This document shows positions 1 through 11,960 of a DNA stretch of 64,000 nt, one piece after another. This DNA is from Echinometra lucunter (lineage: Eukaryota > Echinodermata > Echinoidea > Camarodonta > Echinometridae), in the NCBI GenBank assembly GCA_029962745.1, contig CM057167.1:22307951-22371950 (forward strand), in the 5' to 3' direction. A program made the position numbers and the translations under genes. The number at the start of each line of letters is the position of its first letter. The stretch's first letter is position 1. The notes beneath the pieces were generated by a model that was not told where the DNA came from, did not search any database, and saw only the letters and a list, made by a program, of their open reading frames with translations.

Positions 1-570
1 AAACTATTCAACAACATATTAATGAAAAATCAATCTACCAAGGAAATTCAGAGGATGCAATCAACCAAACGCCATGAATAAAGATGAACAGGCAATCAAA
101 TTGCTAATACAATCAACCACACATTCACCATTCAACCGTGATCATCTACGAAATACTATCAACCCCCAATTTGCAATCGGCATTCAATTTGACAATCACA
201 CAAACATTCAGGGAGAGGTATCTTTTTTTGTTTGGTCCTATGTGGTCTTCCGTTGGTTTTGAGGGACTGGGCTAGGAACATTCTAGAACCAAATCACAAT
301 GGCAGCAACAGGATAGAAATAAACAGATATCATAGTAATAAACTAGGCAAAGCATCGCTGATTTTTCTCTTTCTCTTTATTTTCTCATACTGCACATGGA
401 AAATAAAATGAAGCAGAATTGTACGAGACACTAACTACATTACCTAACCAACCCCAACAATACACTGCTTAAAAAGGCACACATATTCATATAGATACTG
501 TATGTGGGAAGGAAATATTTAGTAAATAGGTCTAGGAAAGAAAATACAGGATCCCCTGCACAACAAGTAC
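1..570. other. Gene-free sequence
   Basis: AT-rich sequence downstream of TRA2. The only ORFs are short, with no recognisable domain or splice context. Nothing supported. Confidence 0.5.
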
Positions 571-702
571 CATGGGTACCATTGGTATCATAACAAAATC
601 ACCATCAAAACCATGAAAGTACCATGTAAGTACCATCAAATTACCATGAATTGATGGTACTTTTGTCAAATTACCATGGTATCCATGGTACTTTTTACAA
701 GG
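571..702. repeat. Cluster of GTACCAT/ATGGTAC words
   Basis: At least ten copies of ACCAT or its complement in about 130 bp, in both orientations, able to fold into several short hairpins. Possibly a decayed palindromic mobile element. Confidence 0.55.
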
Positions 703-857
703 GGAAGGACAGGTGACTGACATGTTATGCATAAAAAAAAAGTGAGAGAAAGAACACTAGGCAAATGACATGAATGCAAAAATGAAAACGAGAAATAAAA
801 AATTAAAATTACTGCTGTCTGTAACTCATTGGCAAAGAAATGCACGTAAAAGACTGG

Positions 858-860
<3 letters not shown>

Positions 861-892
<32 letters not shown>

Positions 893-1068
893 GGAGAAGG
901 GAAGGGAGGGGAGAGGGAGAGAGGCATAAAAGGAGAAAGGGGGAAAAAAAGAGGAAGAGATTGAGAGTTGCCAGAATTAAAAATATGCAATGAACCCTTT
1001 CTCTGAAAATAAAAAGAAAAGAAAAAAGGAAAAGAACAAAACAAAACAAAACAAAACAAAACAAAAAC
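861..1068 (+). repeat. (GA)n, purine-rich and (AAAAC)n microsatellites
   Basis: About 15 GA units from 861, purine-rich sequence to about 960, then an AAAAC-type repeat at 1035-1068. The overlapping minus-strand ORFs are low-complexity artefacts. Confidence 0.9.
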
Positions 1069-1069
1069 A

Positions 1070-3225
1070 GACGATTCAATTTGTGAAAATACACTAATTA
1101 ATGTACATACTGATAATCATTTACAAAGAAATCTGTGTAGACCTCCAAGTGTCTGGCTGATATTGTTGAATCTTGAAATGGAGTCCATCTTGTGGGTGTG
1201 CTGCTGACTTCATAGTGTGCTATCTTCATACTTGCTTCTGATCATCCACCACGGATAACAGTCGATTCATCTAAACTTGCAGTCCAACTGAAGTCACAGC
1301 GCTGCATGCAGAATGCTATTCTTGATGACCGAACATTGATTACTCTGAAGGTTTGTTGGTTGTACTAAAGATACAGTGGAGCATTGTTATAAAGAACCTC
1401 CTAAAGACCAAGGAAATTATCCTATACTGAAAGCTTATAATTTTGTTGTTTGTGCAGAAACATGCATTGGAGAAAACATTTTCATGAACTGTCGAATCAT
1501 GTTTGAATGACCAGTGCTTCCTCTGCTTTAATTTCATGGTAATATACACCATTTAAAAATCAAATTTACCAGCTTTCTTTCCATGTATATATATCGATAA
1601 ATGAAATTATGTAAAGAAAGCAAATTCTGTTATTCAGGGCTGCCAAAAACAACAGAAGACAAAGGGCGCAGACTGCCTAATTTACCTTGTTACTAGAGTT
1701 TGTTGTGTTTTTTTTACAACAAAGTTCCACTGTATTATTTCAACATTAAACATGATCAGAAAGACTTTCATGAAATCAACACTCAAGGGCAATTTCAATA
1801 GCTACCGTATGGCCTACAGCAGTGCTGTTCTGATTATCTAACATGTCACTGTTACATTTCCACATCTCAATAGATGATGCACAAGGCTAATGAAATTGCA
1901 CTTGGGTTGATTTCTTGAAGGTCTTGACCACTGTATACATCAAGTTACTAGTTATCAAAATTGAAAATGGCTCAACTGTGCATTCATCACTCCTATCATG
2001 CTTTCAAAATATTAACTATCAAAAACATGCATGCAGGCTTCTTGACAAGAATTTGTGTACACTTGCCTCAAAATGTGGTTAAATATTACAGCATGGTATC
2101 CCACAGGATAGTGTAGTAGGACCAGAGCTTCTTTTTTTTTTTCTTTCTTCAATGTTGTGAGGATGCATTGGCATACTACTTACACTTGTCAGAAGTTTTG
2201 TCATGGAGAATTACTCTTGGTATTTTCCTGCTAAAGTTTCCAGTGTGCCATTTAGAAACAAGGCTGTGTTGCACTGTCAAGAGTCCCTGCAATGTACATA
2301 TACTCACCATGGAGAAGCTGCCCTGGAGCTTAATATTTGAATGACTTGGAAAAAAGAGTTACACTTGTGGATACATGAGCATATATAACAGAGCACATGA
2401 AGTTCATGTATGAACCTCAACAAGAATGAACAACAGTACCAAAGATCAGTATATATATTCATCCTTCTGAATCTGGAATTTCCACTTCTGATTCACTTCC
2501 TCATATACTGATTGAAACAGACATCAGAAAAATACCTTTAGCTTGGTCAGAACTAAAATTTGTCAACTACAAGATAAGCAGAGTAAGAGGTAATTACACG
2601 GTAGACAGCAAGAAAACTGATATATTACAAATCTACAGAGCACTAAAAACAATAACAAAAATAAAAACAAAAACAAAAACTATGACACTTTTAAAAAAGC
2701 AAAGACTGTAAAAGATTAAATGACAAGAAAACAGCCAGCTTTTTATTTCATAAGCACCATATTTAGCTGTGGCTATGACACATTTGCTGTATTTACAAAG
2801 CTAGGCTTTAGCAGTAGGATTTTAACACCATCAAATATTCATGAAAATGACTAATTTCTTCACTTCTTTCGATCAAATGGCAATTCAACAGTAAAAGAAA
2901 AATCTATATTTGTGCAAGCAAATCTAGCTTCATTTTTCAGTTTAAAATGATACTTGTTCTACCTACCAATTCATTTTCTTGTGTCTGCTTCTGAAAAAGG
3001 CTTTAGCATACAAAAAGCCTCCTCTGCTGGTTTGGTTTTTATCTCCCAATAGAGAACACATGTTGCAATCACATGTAGATCATCACCTTTGTTCATCTTT
3101 TTCTTTGTGTTGTTTATCTTCTTAATCCCATTCTCACTGACTGGAAAAATCGTCATTTTCTTTTTCACCTTGCCTTCTAAATTTTCATGTGATTACATTT
3201 TGTGCTGAAACCACTATGGATTCGA
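1070..3225. other. Gene-free sequence
   Basis: No ORF with a recognisable domain and no convincing exon. Could include distal TRA2 3' sequence, but nothing shows this. Confidence 0.45.
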
Positions 3226-3229
3226 CTTT

Positions 3230-4990
3230 GTCTTTTCTTGTCATTTCATCTTTAACTTCATTTTGCAAATGTGATCTTCAAGGAGAAATACACCTCATCT
3301 TGTATCAGGTATTCCTTGAAACTCGACATTCTCTGCTCAGAATGTTCCCCTGCAAGAGAATGGTTTTCAACTTCATGGTGAGTAGAATATCTTCACTTAC
3401 TTCAATTCCATTTTTCAATCTTCTACTCCTCATTTTCCATATCAACTTAATCTTGAACACAAGGATCTTCAGCTTCTTTAGAAAACTTCATCCTTAACTT
3501 CATCCTGATCCAGGTAATCTTCAACTTCTTTTTAAAACTTCATCCAAACTTCTCTTGATAACTTCATTCCTAACTAACTATTAATCTTTAACCTTCTCAT
3601 GACAACTTCTCTTGACAAAATTATTTTTACCTTGTGCCACATAATCTTCAATATCTTTTCAAATCCATAATCTTCTTCAAACCAGAAAATATTCAACTTC
3701 TTTTGGTAACTTCAACATTTATCAGGTCATCTTCAACTTCTTCAATTCTTCATCTCTTACCAAGTATCTTGAACTTCAGTTGATAACACCATCTTAACTT
3801 CTTGTACCAAATAATTTCAACTTCTTTTGACCTTCAGAATTATCCAGATAAACTTCAACTTCTTTTAATGACTGCATCTTTAGCTCCATCTTTTACCAGG
3901 TAATCTTCAACTTCTTTTGATAACTCCACCGATCACTTCAAATTTAACATAAACTTGTCCTATTAATCTTCAACTTCATGTGATAGCTTAATCTTCATCT
4001 TCCTTTGATGAATTTATTCTTTATCCTGTGCTGCATACATAACCTTCAACTTCTTTCCAACTCCATAATCTCTTCTTCAAACTAGTGAAATTTCAACTTC
4101 TTTTGAACCTTCACCCTTGGACCAGGTAATCTTCAACTTCACCTGAAAACTACATCCTTAACTTCATCTTGGATGTCAAATCTTCAAATACTTTAGGACT
4201 TCATTCTTGACTAAGCTGACTTCATGTTGAACCACATAATCTTCAAATTTTTGAAAACTTCATCTTGTACAAGATAATCTTCAACTTCTTTTGATCGCCT
4301 GATCCCACCTTCATGGTGTACTGCACAATCTTCAACTTCTGACTAACACTTCATCCTTAACTTCATACTGCACTAGGTTAACTTCAACTTCTTTTGACAA
4401 CTTCTTTCTTAACCAGATGATGATCATCATCTTCAGATAACTTCATCTTTTAAGAGTGATCCTCTAGGAGAAACTTCAGTTCAAACTTCATCTTCCAGAA
4501 GTGAAAAGCCATAAAGCTTATCCCTCAAATTCTGACCTAAAAAGAAACTTCTTTGCTAACATTCTTCTCTGTGAAGTCTTCATCTTGCAAGGGAAGTACT
4601 CTTTAACATACCGGTAACGCTTTAGAAATCATCTTGTAAAATCTTGAAAAACTTCTTCTTGAAAGTGAAGTCCCAACTTCCTTTAAAGCTACAACTCTTT
4701 AGGGCATTCTTCAATAAAGTGCTGGTTATTATTTTCTTGAAGAATCTTCAAAATAACCCATTCTGCCGGAAGAAACTTTTCAAGAACTTCTTTTTCTTCT
4801 TTACACAACATCTTGCTTCCAGAGCATCTGTTTTTCATTCTTCTTAGAAAGCTGAAAAATTCTTCAGAATAACTGAAATCTTTTCTTCATCTTTTCCAAT
4901 CTTTTTCTTCTTCTTTGCACAATTATCTTCAATACTTGCTTCATCAAAATTTCTTCTTTATTTTGGTAATCTTCTTCTTGACTTGAAATC
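3230..4990. repeat. Degenerate array built on CTTCAACTTCTTTTG
   Basis: At least fifteen diverged copies of an (A)ATCTTCAACTTCTTTTGATAACTTCATC-like theme, spaced roughly 40-60 bp apart and read on the plus strand. Spacing and sequence vary, as in an old minisatellite. The minus strand is purine-rich (GAAGTTGAAG) but has no long ORF. Confidence 0.75.
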
Positions 4991-4994
4991 ATGT

Positions 4995-6055
4995 CAAGTT
5001 CTCCAAATCTGAATTGATATGCGGAGAAATAAAACAGAAATAGAGTTAGCATTCTCTTACAGAAGAAAAATATTGCAATATCAAGATACTAAGAATTATA
5101 TCAAGGTTAACGATGTAGCATATATATCTACAATCATATCACATGCATCAACTAGAGAATCACTCTATATGAATGTAAGACTGTATACAGCATAAGTCAA
5201 CTACATATTGAAATTATGTATCTGGAATGAAAATTTAGAGTAAATGACAAAAATAAATGTCAAACATACATTGAAAATGAATTTGTAATCTAAAATTTCA
5301 AATTATTAGTAGGACTAGCCAACTGACAAATTTGTGAATTAAATTTATGAAAATTACAGCATATGGTAAGTTACAAAAAAAAAGCAAAAGACAGATCAAG
5401 CTTGCTTAGGCCTGACCGACAAATCTTGGACATGGTGGAACAATCTCTTGCTCTTTAGTATCGACCTAGACATATAAGAGAGGGGGAAAGAGGGCAAATG
5501 GGTAAAGAAAAAGTGTTAAATGTGTATTAACTTGTTTAATTACAGCATGTGCATCTTACAGTTCTCAGAAATGAGGTTAGACTCTTACTGATTACAGAAA
5601 CGATAATAAGGATTTTTTATCTTTAAAAAAGGATAATAACAATGAATAATAAGTAATAAATGAATAAACACATAAATCAAATAAATACATAACTGAAAAA
5701 TCAATAAAACAAACAAATACATAAATATAGCTGAATGAATACACTAAAAAGAAAAAAATGGCAAATGATATACTGAATAAATGTGGTGGAGGAATCATTT
5801 CTTGTAAGCAATTTTTTCTGAAAATGGGTTGTTGCTATCTCATGATTATCATATGTCAATCCCTGTAATGTCTGAAGAAGGCACTGTCAAATTTCAAACA
5901 TCAAACATCTGTCCAACAAAATCCCCCCCCCAAAATAAGCAAGGGGCCCACTTTCTATAATACAATATGATTTTGAACAATTGCTTACAAAAATGTATTC
6001 CTTCATTTGATGCTCTGCATCATCCACATGACAACAACGACATGACAACCTATAT
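4995..6055. other. Gene-free AT-rich sequence
   Basis: No supported gene. Contains simple A/T-rich stretches, including an AATAAAT-rich zone at 5630-5730. Confidence 0.45.
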
Positions 6056-6059
6056 AACA

Positions 6060-6065
6060 TTTATT
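6060..6065 (-). terminator. Candidate TRA2 poly(A) signal AATAAA
   Basis: TTTATT on the plus strand reads AATAAA about 370 bp after the TRA2 stop. It is the first canonical hexamer noticed downstream; the true 3' end could lie further on. Confidence 0.4.
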
Positions 6066-6333
6066 CAGATTGAAATCGAGCTCCTGGCTGATATTTACCT
6101 ATTTTATCCTCGAAATTTGGCAGACAAACGATCAACACTTTAACTTTTCAAAGAATAAGAGAAAAAGAAACATCTACATCTATGACAAAAAAAAAAAGAA
6201 GAATATATAAGCATCTTCAGAATGTATTTTTACAAATGAAAACTTCCAAAATAAGGATTTTTCACGAACAGAGTTATGTCTTTTAGGAAAAACATACTGT
6301 AGATAATTTCAGCATGTAACATATAAAAAGGGA

Positions 6334-6338
<5 letters not shown>

Positions 6339-6381
<43 letters not shown>
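6339..6381. repeat. (AT)n microsatellite
   Basis: About 20 uninterrupted AT units within the likely 3'UTR of TRA2, ending about 55 bp after the stop codon. Confidence 0.95.
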
Positions 6382-6382
<1 letters not shown>

Positions 6383-6434
6383 ATTCTCTTAACACCTATG
6401 AACTGCATTTCTTCCAATACGCATTTGAACTATT

Positions 6435-6657
6435 TCACCTACTTGGAGAGAAGGAGCGATCTCGAGGGTAATAGTGATGCCTCCTGCTGTGGTGGTGATG
6501 GTGGCGGTAGTATGGGGAGGGTGATCGGCGGTAGTAGTGTGGTGAAGGAGTCCGTCTGTAGTAGGGGGATGGGGACCGTCGGTAGTAGTGGGGCGATGGG
6601 GAGCGGTGGTATCCTCTTGAGTGGTACCCCCGGTCTCGATAAGAGTCACGTCTGCTG
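6435..6657 (-). CDS. TRA2: TRA2 last coding exon 7 (RS2 domain) and stop
   Basis: Arginine/serine/tyrosine-rich tail with repeats such as [10 protein letters not shown] and a run of five histidines, ending SFSPSR and TGA. The acceptor is a triple CAGCAGCAG, so two downstream in-frame AGs could remove one or two residues. Other frames here are shadows. Confidence 0.93.
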
Positions 6658-9600
6658 CTGCAAATCAAATAAGGAAACAGATAGTGGTTGTGGGACACAG
6701 AAATAAGATAAACAGTACCAGACCTGGCGATTCATTGACTTGACTTTTCAGAGAAGTTAAGGGTATGAAAACTGCCTCTTGCTGACTGGGCTTTTCCTTC
6801 TCACAAAAATATAATTAAGTCTTTCTTATTAACATAGACAATCAATATATTAGAAAAGAGTGATTATATATGATTTGTATCAATATGCCAAGTAACGTGA
6901 GAGACAGTCTGTTCATATTATGAAAAAAAAAATGCTAAAAAGCAGATAGATAAACTGTATAAGCTGATACTTCCATATAAATCTGGATATAGAAGAGGAT
7001 GACAATGAAGACATTTTTCTGTCATTTCACACAAGCTAATCAAAAAATATTTGAGCATTGTACCACCAACTCATTTTCTTGCATAGGCAGTGACCCTACA
7101 ATCATTCACAAAAATCACAAAAGCTCATTATATTTGTTGAGAGCCAGAAGGGATCTAACTCTGTGCTTGAGTATAAAAGTCAATGCCTGTATCACAAGAA
7201 ATATTAAAATGATGTTAACTCTTTATACAGTGACCAATATAAGTTCACATACCCTGTAGGCTTGCCCATGTAGACGCCTGGTGTGGGGGTATGGGCCCGC
7301 TCTGTGATAGAGTAATCTACACGGATGCGACGCCCATCAACTTCAGTTCCATTTGTACTCTCACGAGCCTGAAGATCAGAAACACATATTAGAAAAAAGA
7401 GTCAAAATTTAAGATATATTCGGCATCTCATATTTGGCATTTAGTAAGTTACAACTAACCCAAATACATGTATCTTATCAACAGGGTTGGTATGACAAGT
7501 ATCATGAGCACAGTAGTTGTTGCTATGACAGACAAACATTACAAGAGCTTTGAGGTCAACATATACATATAGAACTAACTTCTCTGATAATTATATGATC
7601 CAGTTTTATTTTCTGTTAATACCAAAATTCAAGATTACATTTAATATCTTTTGTCGGATTTAAACAATACTTGGTACAAGGATAATGCACTCATCTAGAC
7701 TCGCATAAGTTCTCCTCTGTTTCTTCTTGTGGACCTCAGAATAAAAGTTCCTAGATGGATGGCGCCATACAAATGCCCATCATATTTGTACATGTCAACA
7801 AGTGATGGAAACTTAAGTATCCAGAGTGTATTTATGAACTCCCTGAAAAGAATAGCAAATGAATCTTCAATGAATAGGAGGAAAAAATATAAGCCATGCA
7901 TAAAGCTAAGAAAATCATAAAGATTAGACTCACCTCCCTTGCATCACTGACATTTGTAAATGTCACAAATGCAAAGCCTCTAGATCTTCCTGTCTGTATG
8001 GAAAAAAGGAAAGACAGAAATAAGAAATGACAATATTTTTATTTGAAAAGAACACTTCACAGTTAAATAAAACATTTCTTAGCACATCTTAACCCTTTTA
8101 CGACAGCACTGTTAGGTACTGACACTCCCCTCAAACGAGATTAATTCGATGAATTTCGAAGGCTTCACTGTTCTGTTGTTCCATGTACAAGAGCGCAAGC
8201 ACTTACAATAAACGTAAGTAGTACACGGATCTGTGAAACTGAAAATCTGTAAACTCTTCGCCGATGTGGTGTGAGCCAACCATACGCAAATCTTGTCAAT
8301 AGAAAGAATGATAGGTTGTTTCAAGTGCTTCAAAAGGAAGAAATGAAAGTTCAATAAACGGTTGATGCTATACAGCATACCTGATGGTCATAGACCACGT
8401 TCACATTGGTGAGAGTTCCGTAGTGTTCATACACATCTCTCAAATCACGTTCTGTAGTATACAGGCTAAGTCCAAACACACCAAGGCATGGCGACTCTGT
8501 AGGATTCTCCTGCAAAAAAAAAGGTGTTCCATGTGAGTGCTTACATGAAGATGACTAATTAACTATGCATGACTATGCCATCAGGGCACTTCAAACTGTT
8601 TACATATGGTCAAAGTGAAAGATGGATTGCAGAATCCCAAGGGGTAATTGTATTTTATTTTTGGGAATATCAAAGAAAGTTGGCAGTTGAAAGGACACAA
8701 TGACAATTATTTCCTTTGTCAGGGAAAAATTACACTTACCCTTAAATCTCTTCCGTACACATTGAGTATTAGCACCAAGAGCATTATGCACTGATGAACT
8801 CTGTATGTATCATCAACGAATTCCAAAGTTGCAGTTAATATTCTACCTCCAGCTATCAAAATATCTGGCACGTGTACCTTTGGATATTCAGAGGAACAAA
8901 GATGTATTCAACATCATTTTAATTTCCTTTTTTGTATCAGATCTACTGCCTTATCCAAGGCAAATGGGATTAGCATTATTGGTCAGAGAAACTCACCCTG
9001 TCACCATGGTGACGACGTCTGTTGGACATTGGCGAGCGACTATGACTTCGACCTTCCCTGTAACGACTGAGAAATCATAAAACACACACACACACAAATG
9101 GAAAAAAACAATGAATAAATATTTTTATGTAAACACAGTTCTTTTGCAGATACAGTGGAAAGGCCAAGATTTCTTAGGAAGTGAGTGTCCTACATAGCTC
9201 TACGCCTAAGTAATGACAAATTACCATATTATTTCTATTTAATCTTATTCAATTTATTTACTTCTTAGTTTCCATAAATTATTGTATTTTTATGGTTGAA
9301 AACGATAATTTTCAGTTTTCCTGGACATGCATTAACAATAATTGTTTGCTTCATGATATCATGTTGTGCGACTATAAAAAATAATAATCTGAATTATGGA
9401 CAAGAACTTACGATGATTTGTGTCGACCTTCATAACGATCGTAGCTGCGGGAACGATGCCTCCTACTTCGCCTGGACCTAGAATAAGACCTCGATCTTGA
9501 CCTTGAACGATACGATCTACTTTTATGCTTGCTAGTGGATCGGGACCTGGATCTGCCTATAGCCTTATCGGCCGTTTTCTGCTCTGCTGGTTTGACATCT

Positions 9601-10861
9601 TCTTCATCGGCAAGAACTGAATCAGTCACCTGTGCCTCCTGTGTGAGGACATGGACAGAGTAAGAAACAGAACAGGATGAATATTATAATTTATAACTGA
9701 ATATAGGGGGGGGGGGGGGGAAGAGTTAGACAATACAAATGATAGAGTCGGGGGGGGGGGGAGGTAGTATTTGGCCACTTAAGAGAAAACCTTTTTTTAG
9801 AATTCATAATTTCAGTCCACATGAAAATAAATCCTAGTTTTTCATCCTCTCTTCCTTCCTTCCTTTTATCAACAAGCTCCCAAATTATTATTTTTTAACA
9901 TTTTTGTTCTGCCGGTATGACCACATGGCACATCCATGTTGGTGCATTGCACCAGCGCCTTCATATCGACGGTGTGCATGCGGCGTTGCACTCTCGCACG
10001 TAGAGTGCGTCCCGTATACGTACGTGCGAGAGTGCAATGCCGCATGCGCACTCTTCTTTCGCCTGCGCCTGTGGCCTAGGCTAACGGACGTAAATAAACT
10101 GATGATGTCGGAGGTCGTGCTATTGAAATGAAAATTAGCCACGCGACGGAATTGACAGGAAGGTAGGGTCTCGAAGCAATTAAAAGTCTGTTTCTTTCTA
10201 GACTAAGAATTTAGAATCTAAGTTTGCAGTTAGATCTACTATTGGCCCGATGGCGAACTTGGAAGGTAGTTTTCATGGCTAACCGGGCAGGAGAAAGTTG
10301 ATCTGGGAACATATTTCTTTTGTTGACAAGCTGGTCTATACAGGGGCAAATGCACTCGGGTCAGGGCATTCAGTGAAATAACAGAATAACACCACTGAAC
10401 ACTCCTCAGCTCAGGGCTAACATCAGGTTAGGGCAGTATCTCTGCCTCTGCCTCTGGAATGGTGTGACGTCACGCAAGACTCAGAGGACGTCTTTGGAGT
10501 TGGCGAACATCGAAAAATGGAAATGTCCTTAGATTTTATCAAATTTCTTATTGAATGATCAATTAATAGAATCTTGGGAACGATATTTGCCGGCAGATTT
10601 TTGTCAAATCCGCCGCTGGAACCAAATCCGCCGCTACACCGGCAATAGCCGCTCGGCGCCGGCAGGCGCGGCGCGCCTTAGCTTGAGCTTGGGCCTCGGC
10701 TTGAGTTGAGCGACTCTTTTTTAGCTTGATCGACTAAAAACGGCAACGTTACATAGGTCTAACGTTAAACCTCAGCGCTGAGTCTTCATGAAAATGTTGT
10801 CAAATAGAATTAAAAAGTTACTCACAAAATCTTCTTGTTCCGGATTACCGTTTTCGCTCAT
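6435..10861 (-). CDS. TRA2: TRA2: transformer-2 splicing regulator, 7 coding exons (listed separately)
   Basis: Transformer-2 proteins bind GAA-rich exonic enhancers through one RRM and recruit splicing factors through flanking arginine/serine domains; they act in the nucleus. Joining seven GT-AG exons gives 861 nt, or 286 residues plus a stop, close to the 280-290 residues usual for animal TRA2A/B. Domain order: acidic N-terminus; RS1 (about 40-110) rich in RSRS; RRM (about 118-196) with RNP2 LGVFGL at 120-125 and RNP1 RGFAFVTF at 159-166; the family-specific linker [10 protein letters not shown] at 200-209; then RS2 (about 214-286) built of repeated [12 protein letters not shown] units instead of the glycine-rich stretch seen in vertebrates. 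All six introns keep the phase. The start ATG is at 10859-10861; sequence just upstream is the likely promoter. The family call is very secure; A versus B paralogy does not apply to a single invertebrate gene. Confidence 0.96.
7253..7368 (-). CDS. TRA2: TRA2 coding exon 6 (end of RRM and linker)
   Basis: Encodes the last RRM strands ([12 protein letters not shown]) and the diagnostic linker [13 protein letters not shown]. Acceptor TCTTCAG, donor GTATGT; leaves two bases for exon 7. Confidence 0.95.
7934..7993 (-). CDS. TRA2: TRA2 coding exon 5 (RNP1)
   Basis: Twenty codons with GT-AG borders (acceptor CATACAG, donor GTGAGT). Carries RNP1 RGFAFVTF with the two aromatic residues that stack on RNA. 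Phase 0 on both sides. Confidence 0.95.
8381..8509 (-). CDS. TRA2: TRA2 coding exon 4 (first half of RRM)
   Basis: 43 codons between acceptor TTTTTTGCAG and donor GTATGC. Encodes RNP2 LGVFGL and the TRA2-typical [16 protein letters not shown] helix region. Phase 0 on both sides. Confidence 0.95.
8997..9066 (-). CDS. TRA2: TRA2 coding exon 3 (end of RS1)
   Basis: Seventy bases with acceptor TTTCTCAG and donor GTGAGT. Encodes [20 protein letters not shown], the RS1 tail just before the RRM, and ends in phase 0. Confidence 0.9.
9412..9638 (-). CDS. TRA2: TRA2 coding exon 2 (RS1 domain)
   Basis: Acidic start EAQVTDSV, then dense RS dipeptides ([16 protein letters not shown]). Acceptor CACACAG, donor GTAAGT; leaves two bases of a serine codon completed by exon 3. 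Confidence 0.93.
9706..9761 (+). repeat. Two poly-G tracts in TRA2 intron 1
   Basis: G15 at 9706-9720 and G12 at 9750-9761. On the transcribed (minus-sense) RNA these are C runs; the plus strand could form G-quadruplex. Confidence 0.8.
9976..10047. repeat. Near-perfect GC-rich hairpin in TRA2 intron 1
   Basis: Arms of 27 bases at 9976-10002 and 10021-10047 pair at 26 of 27 positions around an 18-base loop. It would also fold in the pre-mRNA, between TRA2 exons 1 and 2. Confidence 0.85.
10826..10861 (-). CDS. TRA2: TRA2 coding exon 1
   Basis: Twelve codons, [12 protein letters not shown], starting at ATG 10859-10861 and ending at a GTGAGT donor in phase 0. Too short to be seen as an ORF on its own; supported by phase fit to exon 2 and by the usual short first coding exon of the family. 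Confidence 0.85.
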
Positions 10862-11110
10862 TTTTAAGGAATCTTCGAAGGCTTGGTCCTGGGGCTTCAC
10901 ATTCAGATTCGAAGATAACATAGCTCATATGCACACGTACGTGCGTGCGCGTTCACCAGGCCCAGTGCATGCAGTGTAGTACGTGTTGGTGCACGTACGT
11001 ACGTGCAACTAGCTCAGTTGCGCTATGAAATCTGTATGAACATCACATGCTTTGTATGCCTGGTATTTCCGGTCAGCGGCGGCCAATATTTTAGATTTTA
11101 GATAAGAGTT
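10862..11110 (-). promoter_or_regulatory. Probable TRA2 5'UTR/promoter zone
   Basis: Sequence just upstream of the TRA2 ATG. It contains alternating CGTACGTGCG-type stretches at 10937-11006. No clear TATA box was found; the placement is positional inference. Confidence 0.4.
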
Positions 11111-11349
11111 TGGCATTATGATGTAAGTGCCCCTCATTTACTTTGCACATTAGCGGTTTATTGCGTCAGTAATACTGATAGGGGAACCTCATAACCTGAT
11201 AAAATAACGTCGTTAGACTTTTAAAAACGTTTAGTAGATCTAAACTGTAATGTAAATAGCAATGGCATTGTAAACAGTTGACTGAGGTCTTAGTCACTAA
11301 ATCTGAGACACTGTCACTTTGTGTCAGACTGTTAATTTATCTCCATACT

Positions 11350-11960
11350 GGCATAGACGTCTAACGTTAACGTTAACTGTTAACAGTAACAGTCTAACAC
11401 GGATGATAAATCTAACGTTAAACTTAACTGTTAAAACTGAACGTTATAACATTAGCATTACAGTAATAACAGACCGGGTTAACAGATAACTTTAATAAGT
11501 TGTTTAGATCTAGATCTTTATAATATTACCTTTATTATTAGGATGGGGGGTTGGGTGTCCGGACGGGTAACAAAAATGAAGCCTTCTTTTTGTCTTTGGA
11601 TTAAACATAAACTATGCATTGATTTGTGCTAATCATCATCGATATTTGTTCTCTATAATATTAACATTTTGTGCTAAAACATTTAAGAGATTTGCTTGTG
11701 AACTTTTTCAATTTGGCTGGTTAAAATCGACTGTCTGGATACACAACCTATCTGGACACCTGACAACTGGGTATACCAGATGTAACGTTAGACCTAGACT
11801 ACTGGAAATATGCAGAAGTCTGCAGTCGGGTTTCCAGATCTATCTGTCATCCAGTTCATTTCTATCTTGTTCAAGTTCTATAATTTCTTGTAGATGAGAC
11901 AGCGTGACAGTGTCGGTGTGTCAGAGCCACATGTACATGTAGAAATAAGTTAAAATTTAT
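11350..11960. other. Intergenic AACGTTAAC/AGATCTA-rich sequence
   Basis: Many overlapping words of the CTAACGTTAAC, CTGTTAAC and AGATCTA types. The same words recur at 13660-13780 and about 14100-14280, on the other side of the LINE and MITE insertions. No gene recognised. Confidence 0.5.

Noticed and set aside
3189..3497. 102-codon ORF in the CTTCAACTTC region
   Set aside because: Low-complexity translation of the repeat zone; no homology recognised and no splice partners.
6389..6706. Other long ORFs over the TRA2 last exon on both strands
   Set aside because: Shadows of the low-complexity RS2 coding sequence; only the minus frame ending at 6435 continues the RRM.
9296..9481. Plus-strand ORF over TRA2 exon 2
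   Set aside because: Antisense of the RS1 exon without conserved features.
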